From Chloroflexota bacterium (GTDB lineage: Bacteria; Chloroflexota; Anaerolineae; Promineifilales; Promineifilaceae), in assembly GCA_020628815.1 (NCBI GenBank), contig JAHDEN010000005.1:1-58216 (forward strand): 58,216 bases of DNA, given 5' to 3'. The notes under the pieces are model-generated. The model was not told the origin of the DNA. It worked only from the letters and a program-made list of their open reading frames with translations, and made no database searches. Shown one piece after another: positions 37,767 to 46,128 of the stretch. The translations under genes and the position numbers were made by a program. Positions within the stretch are counted from its first letter, which is position 1; every line of letters starts with the position of its first letter.

Positions 37767-38939
37767 TTATCCAAACTGGCCAAAGTCGGCCGCCGCTAAA
37801 ATGACCAGCAGAACCTGTCCCATCCCTTTAGCAAAATTTGTGTAGTCTAAATATTCGTCTGTGCGGTGTACGTTGCCAGAATTTGCGATTCCCAAACAGA
37901 CCGCAGCTGCCCCGTTTGCAAGTGGGATATTTGCATCGGTGCTGCTGGCACCTTCTTCGATTTTGCGCGCCCCAACAGTTTTTAGTGCATCTACAGACCA
38001 TTTGATCAGCGGACTGGCTGAGCTCAAGGTTCCGGCCGGCCGGTTTCCGATCTGTTCCCACGTCACCAACACCTGATTCTGGTCGTGATACCGGTGTAAA
38101 ATCGCCTCTACTTTACGTTGCAGTTTTTTTAGGCTGTCTATCTCCGTAGAGCGTAGATCAAGCAAAAACGAGGCATTTCGGGCGATGGTGTTGATCGATG
38201 TCCCTCCATCGACGACACCCACATTGAAACTGGTTTTAGGTGATTTTGGAACTTGAATTTGGCTAATTTGGTGAATAATGCTCCCCATCGTGTGGATGGC
38301 GCTTGATTGGCCAAAATCTGCCCATGAATGGCCACCCGCGGCCGACACGTTGACTTTAAAGCGGTGAACCCCAATCCCCTGATGGATTAAGTGGCCGAAA
38401 GAGCCCCCTTCGAGCACAACATAGGTTGATTTCTGCCCAAATCGCTCATAAACGGCCCGCATTCCATTTAAATCGCCTAATCCTTCTTCACCCACGTTGG
38501 CAACCGCCCAAACGTCTCTGGGTGGGATGGTGCCGTGCGCTTGCATCGATTCAATGATACGAATAAGCCCCGCAACCCCGGCCGAATTATCTGCAATGCC
38601 CGGGCCAAAAATCCGGTTCCCCTCCCGTCGGATGGTTAGATCAGTTTCGGCCGGAAAAACAGTGTCTGTATGGGCTGAAAGAATAACCGGCGGCCGATCC
38701 GAGCCGGTGCCAGGCAGACGCCCATACACATTGCCCAACTCATCAATCGAAACATCGGCCAAAGCCATCCGTTTAAACCGATTGAAGATATGCATCGCCC
38801 GTTCTCGTTCGGCAAACGTGGGTGCTGCAATTTGCTGAATCTCAATCGTCAATTCAAGACTAATCTCTAAATCTTCATGAAACTGTTTGAGTACGGGTGC
38901 CACTTTAGGATGGCGGGACAACTGATTAATTTGTGTCAT
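37767..38939 (-). CDS. M20-family metallopeptidase (PepT/acetylornithine-deacetylase-like)
   Basis: 390 residues. Metal ligands are visible: LSAHTDTVFPAE (His and the catalytic Asp), GPGIADNSAG (bridging Asp), GEEGLGDLNG (general-base Glu with the next Glu ligand), SSTDANIPL (Asp) and GNVHRTDEYLD (His). A dimerisation lid lies between about 205 and 310. The pattern is closest to tripeptidases and related di-zinc aminoacylases of the cytoplasm. The start codon overlaps the stop of the small membrane gene upstream (ATGA), so translation is coupled. It belongs to the operon running from hflX to the phosphatase gene. Confidence 0.9.
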   Translation of the reverse strand: MTQINQLSRHPKVAPVLKQFHEDLEISLELTIEIQQIAAPTFAERERAMHIFNRFKRMALADVSIDELGNVYGRLPGTGSDRPPVILSAHTDTVFPAETDLTIRREGNRIFGPGIADNSAGVAGLIRIIESMQAHGTIPPRDVWAVANVGEEGLGDLNGMRAVYERFGQKSTYVVLEGGSFGHLIHQGIGVHRFKVNVSAAGGHSWADFGQSSAIHTMGSIIHQISQIQVPKSPKTSFNVGVVDGGTSINTIARNASFLLDLRSTEIDSLKKLQRKVEAILHRYHDQNQVLVTWEQIGNRPAGTLSSASPLIKWSVDALKTVGARKIEEGASSTDANIPLANGAAAVCLGIANSGNVHRTDEYLDYTNFAKGMGQVLLVILAAADFGQFG

Positions 38940-39148
38940 TGCAAAGGTTTAATCAATAAAAAGCCGATAAGGGCGACAACCAATCCTAAATGCAAAAACA
39001 GGTTACTGCGAACCAGCCATAAGTCGCCAATCGGGAAAAGTTGCAAAATAAAATTCAAAATGATCAGACCAATGCCGATAAGGGGCAACAGCCCGCGGCG
39101 TGCTGACAGATAATCATTTAGCTGGTCTATTAATTTATTTATGTCCAC
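38936..39148 (-). CDS. Small two-helix membrane protein in the hflX operon
   Basis: Read from GTG 39148 it has 70 residues. This start has AGGAG at 39158-39162, nine bases upstream, and lies five bases after the hflX stop. A longer frame from ATG 39187 would overlap the hflX end by 35 bases without a ribosome site. Two helices are evident: LLPLIGIGLIILNFILQLF and FLHLGLVVALIGFLLI. The first 20 residues form an amphipathic lead (VDINKLIDQLNDYLSARRG). No family is recognised. Its stop overlaps the peptidase start by four bases, so it is a real, translated link in the operon. Confidence 0.75.
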   Translation of the reverse strand: MDINKLIDQLNDYLSARRGLLPLIGIGLIILNFILQLFPIGDLWLVRSNLFLHLGLVVALIGFLLIKPLQ

Positions 39149-39152
39149 TAAA

Positions 39153-40487
39153 TCAGTCTCCTGAAAACTCGTCCCAAAATTCTCCATCGAGCATGAACTG
39201 TTTAAAATAAGACTTTAAACGGGGGGGAATTCGGCCGGACATGGCAACGTGCGTATCTTCATATGCTTCTTCATCGACCAAACCTCGTTCATGAAACAGG
39301 TTAACCAAATCACCCCGATCATAGGGCAGCTTGATTTCGATGGCGCTGTACGTCGATTTAACCGCTTCAAAAACGGCGTTTCGCAAATCTTCTATCCCGG
39401 TACCTTTGTGGGCCGAAACATGTACCTTCCACGAATCAACCTCCGGTAACGTATCAAAAGAAACATCATCCGGCAACGCATCGATTTTGTTAAAAGCGTA
39501 TACGGTGGGGTAGTGCTCAACCTCAAGCTCAGAAAGGGTATCTAAAACCGATTCTATCTGGGCATCTACATTGGGATGGGTTGCGTCAATCACGTGCAGC
39601 AAGATATCCGCTTCGATGATTTCTTCCAGTGTGGCTCTAAACGCCGCCACAATGGTGGTAGGCAATTTTTGAATAAACCCAACCGTGTCTGTAAAAAGCA
39701 CATCGCGACCACCCGGCATGCGGACCCGCCGTGTTGTGGGGTCGAGCGTGGCAAACAGCATGTCGGCCGACAATACTTTGGCCCCCGCCAGCCGATTGAG
39801 CAATGTTGATTTACCCGCGTTGGTGTAGCCCACAATGGCCACCGTTTGCAGTGCGGTTTGTTGCCGTTTGCTGCGGTGTCTGGTGCGATGGGCCATCACA
39901 TCTTCCAACTCTCGTTTGATGTGAGCCACTCGCTTATTAATCATCCGGCGGTCCATTTCAAGCTGGGTTTCACCCGGACCACGTAGCCCCACACTGCCGC
40001 CTGCACCACCACCGGTCCCCGCCTGCCGGGCCAAGTGAGTCCACATGCGGGTTAGCCGTGGAATTCGGTACTCAAGCTGGGCCAGCTCAACTTGCAGTTT
40101 ACCCTCTCGGGTTTGAGCATGCTGGGCAAAAATGTCGAGGATAAGGGCGGTGCGATCTAAAATTTTGATTTCTTCGCTTTCAAACTCTTTTTCTAGCGAA
40201 CGCTGTTGTCTGGGTTGAAGCTCGTCATCGAAAACAACGACAGTGGCATCTAGCTCAAGGACCAATGCTTTAACTTCTTCAACTTTACCTTTACCGATGT
40301 AGGTGGCTGTAATCGGTTTTTCTAAGCGTTGTAGTGCGGCTCCCACAACTTTTAACCCGGCCGTATCTGCTAATCGTGCCAACTCTTCAAGGCTGTCTTC
40401 GGCCGATAGGGGGGCAATTTCAGTATAAATATCAGTTCCAACCAGAACTGCTTTTTCTTTTTTGGCTTTGGTTTTGTGGAGTCCTAT
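39153..40487 (-). CDS. hflX: GTPase HflX (start codon non-canonical or damaged)
   Basis: The N-terminal HflX domain (ATYIGKGKVEEVKALV, VVFDDELQPRQQRSLE), the glycine-rich linker GTGGGAGGSVGLRGPGETQLE and a G domain with Walker A GYTNAGKST, DTVGF, and NKID identify HflX. This ribosome-associated GTPase splits stalled or stressed ribosomes. Conserved residues AVLVGTD...SLEELARLAD reach upstream of the first ordinary start codon (TTG 40382). Between the preceding stop at 40500-40502 and that TTG there is no ATG, GTG or TTG. An ATA at 40485-40487, eight bases after AGAAGG, would give 444 residues, a normal family length. Either ATA initiates or an ATG has been lost by mutation or assembly error. 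Confidence 0.88.
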   Translation of the reverse strand: MGLHKTKAKKEKAVLVGTDIYTEIAPLSAEDSLEELARLADTAGLKVVGAALQRLEKPITATYIGKGKVEEVKALVLELDATVVVFDDELQPRQQRSLEKEFESEEIKILDRTALILDIFAQHAQTREGKLQVELAQLEYRIPRLTRMWTHLARQAGTGGGAGGSVGLRGPGETQLEMDRRMINKRVAHIKRELEDVMAHRTRHRSKRQQTALQTVAIVGYTNAGKSTLLNRLAGAKVLSADMLFATLDPTTRRVRMPGGRDVLFTDTVGFIQKLPTTIVAAFRATLEEIIEADILLHVIDATHPNVDAQIESVLDTLSELEVEHYPTVYAFNKIDALPDDVSFDTLPEVDSWKVHVSAHKGTGIEDLRNAVFEAVKSTYSAIEIKLPYDRGDLVNLFHERGLVDEEAYEDTHVAMSGRIPPRLKSYFKQFMLDGEFWDEFSGD

Positions 40488-40499
40488 GGGGTTAACCTT
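40485..40499 (-). promoter_or_regulatory. Putative ribosome site and ATA start of hflX
   Basis: On the minus strand GAAGG is followed after eight bases by ATA and then GGACTC, in frame with the conserved HflX N-terminus. An in-frame TAG lies immediately upstream (40500-40502). Rare start codons are known to serve autoregulation, as ATT does in infC. Confidence 0.4.
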
Positions 40500-40555
40500 C
40501 TACTAGTTTAAATTTTAGGGAAATGTGTTAGGAGTGGAGCGAAATCAGAAGTTGT

Positions 40556-41104
40556 TTAATAGTCGTCTTCTGCTTCTTCCGGAATGTTAGCATAAAAGCG
40601 ATGATTGATCTCAGAAACCAAGGCTTCACCTTCTTCTTGTGGTAGCGTCATGCCTACAGGGATGCGGTAATTGCCGTAATCGAAGGCGGGGCAATTTAAT
40701 TTGGAGTCCATGCTGAATCGAGAGACATATTGCCGCGAATATCCATCTGTGACACCCAAAAGGGACAGCGGCCGGCGAATAATGAGCCGGTCGGGATAGA
40801 AAAATAAAATTTCTCGGTTAGAACTAAAATATTGCCACTGTTTCCAAACCTTTTGTCCCAAATACCACCAAAATATCGCTACCGCCAGCAAGATCCCAAA
40901 ATAAGCGTACAGAAAAACACCTTCAAACCCGAAGTTCCCGCTACGGATATATCCGATCACATTCCATAATCCCCAAATTGTGCCACCAATCCATGTGACT
41001 AACATAGTTGTGTATAGCGCCCAATAAGTTGTTTGGCGCTCTAGTGGGATGGTTATTTTGACTCGTTCGTCGTTTTCTTCAAATACGATGCGTTGTGTCG
41101 TCAT
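40556..41104 (-). CDS. Membrane protein of unknown function (PH-like cytoplasmic part)
   Basis: 182 residues from ATG 41104; TTG 41110 would add two. Two membrane helices lie near the middle: ALYTTMLVTWIGGTIWGLW and VFLYAYFGILLAVAIFWWYL. The C-terminal half (ILFFYPDRLIIRRPLSLLG, then YSRQYVSRFSM) resembles the small PH-like beta domains found after two helices in bacterial membrane proteins. The acidic tail ends EEAEDDY. I cannot name a family. It lies between hflX and the NYN gene on the same strand but is separated from both by gaps, and a terminator ends the NYN gene just upstream. Confidence 0.6.
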   Translation of the reverse strand: MTTQRIVFEENDERVKITIPLERQTTYWALYTTMLVTWIGGTIWGLWNVIGYIRSGNFGFEGVFLYAYFGILLAVAIFWWYLGQKVWKQWQYFSSNREILFFYPDRLIIRRPLSLLGVTDGYSRQYVSRFSMDSKLNCPAFDYGNYRIPVGMTLPQEEGEALVSEINHRFYANIPEEAEDDY

Positions 41105-41194
41105 GGGCAATCTGTCTTTCTAAAAATCTAATTTGTGTCACGGTTAGCTATAAAACAGCCAAATTAAACCATGCTTGTGAAAATAAGAGATTAG

Positions 41195-41232
41195 AAAAAG
41201 GGCAGCATGAAGAAATCCATACCGCCCTTTTT
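41195..41232 (-). terminator. Intrinsic terminator of the NYN gene
   Basis: AAAAAGGGC at 41195-41203 and GCCCTTTTT at 41224-41232 form the stem, with further pairing inside (GCATG against CAT). On the minus strand it follows the NYN stop codon by about 30 bases and ends in a T-run. Confidence 0.85.
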
Positions 41233-41261
41233 ATTCGTTCTATTGGTGGTTGAGTCGGTGT

Positions 41262-43355
41262 TTAATCGACGAGCTTGACTTCGGTTTTTGGTCCTTTGCC
41301 TTCTAGCTCAACGATTCCGTCTCGGGCGGCCGCACGTGCGAACTCGATGAATGATTTGAACGGTTTGTCCCGGTCATTTTTGAAGTTCTTTTCGTCAAAT
41401 TGGTCATTCAATGAAGTCATTGTTCCTTTGATCGCTCGCAGTTTTAATGACTTTTCTTCAGATTGGTTTTGAACGATTGCGCTTACCAACAACCGATATG
41501 CACCGGTAATCGTGAGTTCTTCAACGGCCGGGGCCGCTTCTTCCTCTGCCTCAGATTCTGCTGGAGCCTCTTCGGCCGCGGGTGCTTCTTCTTCTGTCTC
41601 GGTTTCGGCTTCTGTGCTTTCTGCGGCCGGTGCATCATCTGCTGCTTGCTCTTCTGCTGTAGCTTCTGCTTCCGCACCTTCAGCTTCAGGAGCCGCTTCT
41701 TCGGTAGCTGCGGCAGTTTCTTCTACCGCTTCTGGTGCTTCGCTTGTTTCAGCTTCTGGCTCAGCTTCAGCGGCGCCTTCAATCGAGTATGCGCCTTGCA
41801 TTACGGCCGCGATATCGTCAACCGATACACCTAAGAATTCAGCAATTTTGCTGTCTTTCCCTTCGTATTTGTATTGCGATGGGGATTTGCCCGGTTTTGA
41901 AACCCGTTTGAGCAAGTGCAGGTTGCGTGTAACTTCAGTCATCAGGTTGCGGATGCGGGTTGATGACAATTCGATGTTTTGCTTGTTGCGCAACTGGCGA
42001 CAATAAGACTCAACTTGCAGGAATGAAGCTGGGTAGTTCGGGTAAGTTTGGAGTGTTTCGATGATCAGTGCCCGTGCTTGCAAATCTTCTGGCACGTCAC
42101 CGCTTAGGGTTACCGGATCAGCTGGAGCTGATTGGTCTTGAGATGATTCTCCGCCTTCAGCCAATTCAGCTTGGCCATCTGCGGCCGCGTTCTCAACCGC
42201 ATCTTTGTTCAAGGCGATTACTTGGCGTGGCCCTTTTCCTTCGATGGTGATTAGACCTTGCTCAACAGCCACAGCTGTAAATTCACCAAATCGGCTGAAC
42301 GAGTCGCGATCAGCCGCCACAATCGTTTTCTCATCAAAATCTGGGTAGATTTCTTTCATGAGTGCCTTAATGGCTGGTGGCCGCGCTTTCTTTTCTTGTT
42401 CTTCAGCCTTGTTGAGCGCTTCTACTAAGATGTTTAACGCAACTGCAAGCGTTAGCTCACCTTGCTGGTTAATGACTTCAGTTGGTTCCGCCTCGTTCTT
42501 TTGGTTTTGATTTAAACGGCGGTCACGATCGCGCTCACGTCCACCGCGGCCGTGTAGATCATCCTGTTCTTTTGGCGTTTGGTTTGGCAGATAAATTTCA
42601 TTTACGGTGCCGGTTGTAACCAGTTTGACTAAGTTTTTGCTTTCAGCATCTTGCACAAACTCTTTGAACTTTTGGTAGCGGCGGCCGTTTGAACCAGATA
42701 CTTTTTTCTCGTCGAAACCACCCATAAGCTCTGCCATCATCATTTTGACGTTTGGTAGCAGGGCAGATTTGCGTTGTTTCTGTAGCTTCTTAACCGCTTC
42801 AACCAATCCTTCAAATGGATCTTTGACCCGTTTTTTAGATGATTTGGTGTTTAGGTTAGAGATTTGGCTGTACAGAATAAATTCGTCAACCGCTTGTGCC
42901 AAGTGGGATGAGGTTGTGCCATCTACACCGATGGCGATGACTCGATTACCTTCACGGCGGATGGCGTTGACCAATGGGACAAAGTCGCTGTCACCGGTTA
43001 ATAAGATAAAGGTGTCTACACTTTTACGGTTGTGAAGCACGTCCATAGCATCGATGGCCATGTACATGTCAACGGCGTTTTTGCGGGGGGTTTGTTTGCC
43101 ACCATCATCCATAAAGAATGTTGGTACGTAAACGGGATCGATTCCGTTAGAAATCAGGGCCGTTGTCATGCTTGCGCTGTGACGGTTCCAGTCAGCAAAT
43201 GCGTGGGCGACCACAACGCGGCCGAACTCTTTACATTTGTCCATGATGTCTTCAAAATTAGCGTTAATGTTGAAGTTGTTTCGTAGGGCGTAAACGATAT
43301 TTTCAAAGTCGAAAAATACCGCTACGTCATCAATTTTTTCGATAGGTTGATTCAT
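41262..43355 (-). CDS. NYN-domain RNase-like protein with multiple LOTUS/OST-HTH domains
   Basis: 697 residues. The NYN (PIN-like) nuclease domain covers about 9-165 with its acidic site: Asp16 in FFDFENI, Asp96, Asp102, and Asp122/Asp124 in TGDSDF. Three OST-HTH/LOTUS-like modules follow, at about 180-257, 303-383 and 613-696; the last two share the ending EGKGP-x-V-x-L. Another winged-helix-like segment is at about 423-500. A basic Arg/Gly/Asp stretch (268-280) and an 85-residue Glu/Ala-rich acidic linker (525-612) separate them. The layout parallels eukaryotic MARF1, in which LOTUS domains bind RNA and NYN cuts it. Single-LOTUS LabA-type proteins are common in bacteria; this many modules is unusual. 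RNA cleavage is inferred. Confidence 0.85.
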   Translation of the reverse strand: MNQPIEKIDDVAVFFDFENIVYALRNNFNINANFEDIMDKCKEFGRVVVAHAFADWNRHSASMTTALISNGIDPVYVPTFFMDDGGKQTPRKNAVDMYMAIDAMDVLHNRKSVDTFILLTGDSDFVPLVNAIRREGNRVIAIGVDGTTSSHLAQAVDEFILYSQISNLNTKSSKKRVKDPFEGLVEAVKKLQKQRKSALLPNVKMMMAELMGGFDEKKVSGSNGRRYQKFKEFVQDAESKNLVKLVTTGTVNEIYLPNQTPKEQDDLHGRGGRERDRDRRLNQNQKNEAEPTEVINQQGELTLAVALNILVEALNKAEEQEKKARPPAIKALMKEIYPDFDEKTIVAADRDSFSRFGEFTAVAVEQGLITIEGKGPRQVIALNKDAVENAAADGQAELAEGGESSQDQSAPADPVTLSGDVPEDLQARALIIETLQTYPNYPASFLQVESYCRQLRNKQNIELSSTRIRNLMTEVTRNLHLLKRVSKPGKSPSQYKYEGKDSKIAEFLGVSVDDIAAVMQGAYSIEGAAEAEPEAETSEAPEAVEETAAATEEAAPEAEGAEAEATAEEQAADDAPAAESTEAETETEEEAPAAEEAPAESEAEEEAAPAVEELTITGAYRLLVSAIVQNQSEEKSLKLRAIKGTMTSLNDQFDEKNFKNDRDKPFKSFIEFARAAARDGIVELEGKGPKTEVKLVD

Positions 43356-43940
43356 AGGTTTTGTTGTCTATTGATTGGCTCATTTGGCGAAAAATTATAT
43401 GCGCAAACGGCCGAAAATCCTTTGGATAGGCTTGCTTCTAATTAAAATAACTAAGAAAGCTCTAAACGATAAGTGTGATACATGCGATAGGTTTGATCTG
43501 AGCTGAGCTCCCTAAATCTCTCTCTGAAGACAGTTGCTATTTTGGATTTCTGTAGAGCAAGTGGTTTGAATTGCCACTATTGGCAACAAGTCCAAAAGAA
43601 TGTCGATCAGATTTTGTGATTTAAGGTTGCATACCCCCGGCCCAAAAAAAGTTTAAAGTCATTATTCTTTATTCCTTCGCAGGTTCCAACCTAACATAGT
43701 TGGAACCCTAGCAAACGATTAAAGATAATGAAAAAGTGAATTTTGAACCGATTTTCCCTAGTTAGAATCAATCATAATCGAGTGATTTTTAGTTATCTAA
43801 CCAGTTACTCAGTTTCCTAAAGCGTTTCCATTGCACGATTGCAAATGGATATTAATTAAAATTATAACCCGAGAATTGAAAATGCAACAATATATGTACC
43901 TAGGATTTATATTCTACTTATCCCGTTGACGATGTTTGGC
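43356..43940. other. 585-bp AT-rich gap with a 9-bp perfect hairpin
   Basis: No coding frame with a credible start is seen. GGTTCCAAC (43682-43690) pairs exactly with GTTGGAACC (43699-43707) around an eight-base loop, without a following T-run. The left part should contain the NYN promoter. The right part, beyond about 43720, is strongly AT-rich. Confidence 0.5.
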
Positions 43941-44822
43941 TTAAAAAACATCATGCTGATTGATTTCAGATAAGAACTTAGATTTTTCATCATCCTTCAT
44001 CAAATACACATGTTCCTCTCCGGGAAATGCTCTTTCTTCAACATCTGTATGGAATGCTTGTAGTGCTTCCAAAATTATTGGTTTAAGGTTGGCATACCGA
44101 CGAACAAAGCGCGGCGTAAAATCATCGAAAATACCCAATAGATCGTGATAAACAAGTACTTGACCATCGCATCCGGCCCCGGCACCAATGCCAATTGTTG
44201 GAATATCGAGCCTTTCTGTGATTTCTGTAGCAACTGTCACCGGCACGCTTTCCAAAACAATTGCGATACACCCCGCTTCTTGCAACGCAAGTGCGTCGTC
44301 ATACAACGCAAGCGCCTCGGCCGATGTTTTGCCTTGGATACGATATCCGCCCAACTGGGAGAGTGATTGCGGTGTTAGGCCTATATGCCCTACAACTGGG
44401 ATGCCCGCATTAACAATTGCACGGACTTGGGCTGCCATACGCTTGCCACCCTCTAGCTTTACCCCATCAACTTTGCCTTCTTTCAACAACCGGCCGGCAT
44501 TTTTTACCGCCTCTACAACATCAGCTTGGTAACTCATAAAAGGTAAGTCGCCGATAATAAAGGCTCTGCTTGCGCCTGCTTTTACAGCTTTACAGTGGTG
44601 AATCGTTTGATCCATCGTTAAAGAATAGGTGGAATCTTCTCCCAACATCACCATATTCATTGAATCGCCGACCAAAATTGTATCTATGCCCGCTTCATCA
44701 ACATATTTAGCAGATGAGTAGTCATAGGCGGTGACCATAGAGATAGGAATATTTTTCTTTTTTTTAAGGGCCCAAGATCGAATGGAAAACTTTTTTTGTT
44801 TGGTATTTTTTTGTGAACTCAT
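43941..44822 (-). CDS. panB: 3-methyl-2-oxobutanoate hydroxymethyltransferase (ketopantoate hydroxymethyltransferase)
   Basis: 293 residues. MVTAYDYSSAKYVDEAGID, LVGDSMNMVMLG with the Mg-binding Asp, the DLPFMSYQ motif, KLEGG and GHIGLTPQSLSQLGGYRIQGK are PanB signatures. VLESVP carries the catalytic Glu, and IPTIGIGAGAGCDGQVLVYHDLLG closes the barrel. The enzyme makes ketopantoate from 2-oxoisovalerate and methylene-tetrahydrofolate, the first step toward pantothenate and CoA. No panC or panD is nearby. A Lys-rich N-terminal extension of about 20 residues precedes the family start. The gene is flanked by long intergenic gaps. Confidence 0.96.
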   Translation of the reverse strand: MSSQKNTKQKKFSIRSWALKKKKNIPISMVTAYDYSSAKYVDEAGIDTILVGDSMNMVMLGEDSTYSLTMDQTIHHCKAVKAGASRAFIIGDLPFMSYQADVVEAVKNAGRLLKEGKVDGVKLEGGKRMAAQVRAIVNAGIPVVGHIGLTPQSLSQLGGYRIQGKTSAEALALYDDALALQEAGCIAIVLESVPVTVATEITERLDIPTIGIGAGAGCDGQVLVYHDLLGIFDDFTPRFVRRYANLKPIILEALQAFHTDVEERAFPGEEHVYLMKDDEKSKFLSEINQHDVF

Positions 44823-45357
44823 GGAAATATTTTGGCGAAAAAATTAAAGAATAGCTCTATATTAATTACGAGAAAATGATCGTAACGTTTCGTGTACTGG
44901 TAGTAATGGCCCATTGATCCCAATCGACCTCATCTGGTACGTTGGTATTTGTACCTTAGAATTTAGTCATCTTTCACACCTTAAGCCGAATTCATAAGAC
45001 CCGGTGTAAGGTGACTGTCGCAATATTAATCGAACTTATTGATATCCCTTTACACATTGAAAGCCCGTTGGGCTGAGTAACATTATGTCTTGGTTAGTTG
45101 TTCTTGCAATTGGCGCATTATTCATCTTTACACTATTACCCGAATCAAATTAGTTTTTAGCCTACAGTAAATTTAGCAGCCTATTGTTTCCTCTTGTTTG
45201 ATTTTTAGTTCTAAAATAAATATATAGCATGATATAAGCAACAATTATTTGCTGGTTGTGTTTTCAATTCTTCTTTTTGATAGAATCGTATTCTCCATCA
45301 TTACTGTCCCATTTATTAACCAAATGATCGAATATAGTTTTTTCGGAGGCAATGATT
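44823..45357. other. 535-bp intergenic region upstream of the OmpR-type regulator
   Basis: AT-rich. It holds a 7-bp inverted repeat CACCTTA/TAAGGTG (44977-44983 and 45007-45013), a small AGCCC/GGGCT hairpin at 45062-45074, and a 22-codon candidate microprotein frame at 45085-45153. CGGAGG at 45344-45349 is the ribosome site of the regulator. No larger gene is seen. Confidence 0.5.
45085..45153 (+). CDS. Possible 22-residue single-helix microprotein
   Basis: ATG at 45085 opens a frame reading M-S-W, then the hydrophobic run LVVLAIGALFIFTLL, ending PESN and TAG. Small membrane microproteins look like this, and a hairpin lies just upstream. However, the ribosome site is weak (GAG nine bases away) and a frame this short can occur by chance. 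Confidence 0.25.
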   Translation: MSWLVVLAIGALFIFTLLPESN

Positions 45358-46071
45358 ATGCATACTTTGCTGATTGCTGAAAATGCGGAAGAGCGGGAAC
45401 TAATTACACAATCTCTGCGTCAAACAGGGATGCAAATGCTGGCGCAAAAAGACGCGGCTTCGCTGTTAGATTATACATTGCAAAAACCTGTCGACCTGGT
45501 TGTGATTACTAGTGAAACGTATCCAGCGGCCGTTGAACTGGTAAAAGCGATTCGGGCGCAGATCCGTATCCCGCTGATTATTATTTGCAACGCAATTACA
45601 GAACATGAACACTGTGAGCTACTTGATAAGGGGGCAGATATGGTTTTTATGCGGCCGGTGGCAACTCGACTATTTAGCCGATATACCAAAATATTGTTGC
45701 GCAAGGGTGCCGGTGTCCCTCCCGCTCTCTTAGACCCGATTAAATCAGCATCAGTTGTATTAGACCCCGGCCGGCGCGCCGTTTTAGTAAAAGCAAACGA
45801 TCAGACAGAACATCTTGTCCGCTTAACACAGCTCGAATTTCGTTTGCTATATGTGCTGATGACCAACGAAGGGCAAGTGATGCCAACCGAAGAGCTGGTT
45901 GAAAAAGTTTGGGGATACAGTGGGGAAGGCAACCGTGATTTGGTCAGGGGGCTTGTTCGACGCTTACGACGCAAAATTGAAGTTCATAATAAAGAATCGA
46001 AAAAAGATGCCGTTAATCTTATTCAAAACCTGCCTGGTGTCGGATATCGATTTAATATGGAAGAGGAATAA
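45358..46071 (+). CDS. OmpR-family response regulator with degenerate receiver domain
   Basis: 237 residues from ATG 45358, eight bases after GGAGG; the ATG two codons earlier sits too close to that site. The C-terminal winged helix is standard (TQLEFRLLYVLMTNEGQVM, VWGYSGEGNRDLVRGLVRRL, GVGYRF). In the receiver, the phospho-acceptor position is Thr51 (DLVVIT where DLVLLD is expected). The acidic pair is reduced to Glu8-Asn9, and the conserved Lys is Arg99 in FMRPV. It should not be phosphorylated in the ordinary way and may work constitutively or by ligand or protein contact, as in other pseudo-receiver OmpR proteins. No kinase is adjacent. Confidence 0.88.
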   Translation: MHTLLIAENAEERELITQSLRQTGMQMLAQKDAASLLDYTLQKPVDLVVITSETYPAAVELVKAIRAQIRIPLIIICNAITEHEHCELLDKGADMVFMRPVATRLFSRYTKILLRKGAGVPPALLDPIKSASVVLDPGRRAVLVKANDQTEHLVRLTQLEFRLLYVLMTNEGQVMPTEELVEKVWGYSGEGNRDLVRGLVRRLRRKIEVHNKESKKDAVNLIQNLPGVGYRFNMEEE

Positions 46072-46109
46072 AACCAAAGGTTAATCACATCTGCCAGATT
46101 AACCGCCTA

Positions 46110-46118
46110 TGCTATAAT
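46110..46118 (+). promoter_or_regulatory. Extended -10 promoter for a near-leaderless transcript
   Basis: TGCTATAAT (46110-46118) is a perfect extended -10 element ending ten bases before the ATG at 46129. Transcription should start within a few bases of the start codon, and no Shine-Dalgarno is present, so translation may be leaderless. An 8-bp hairpin GGTTAATC/GATTAACC (46079-46104) lies just upstream and may end the previous gene. Confidence 0.55.
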
Positions 46119-46128
46119 CCATCCACCC

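Noticed and set aside
41463..42006. Cys/Phe-rich and Ser/Ala-rich plus-strand frames
   Set aside because: They are mirror images of the Glu/Ala-rich linker of the NYN protein, not genes.
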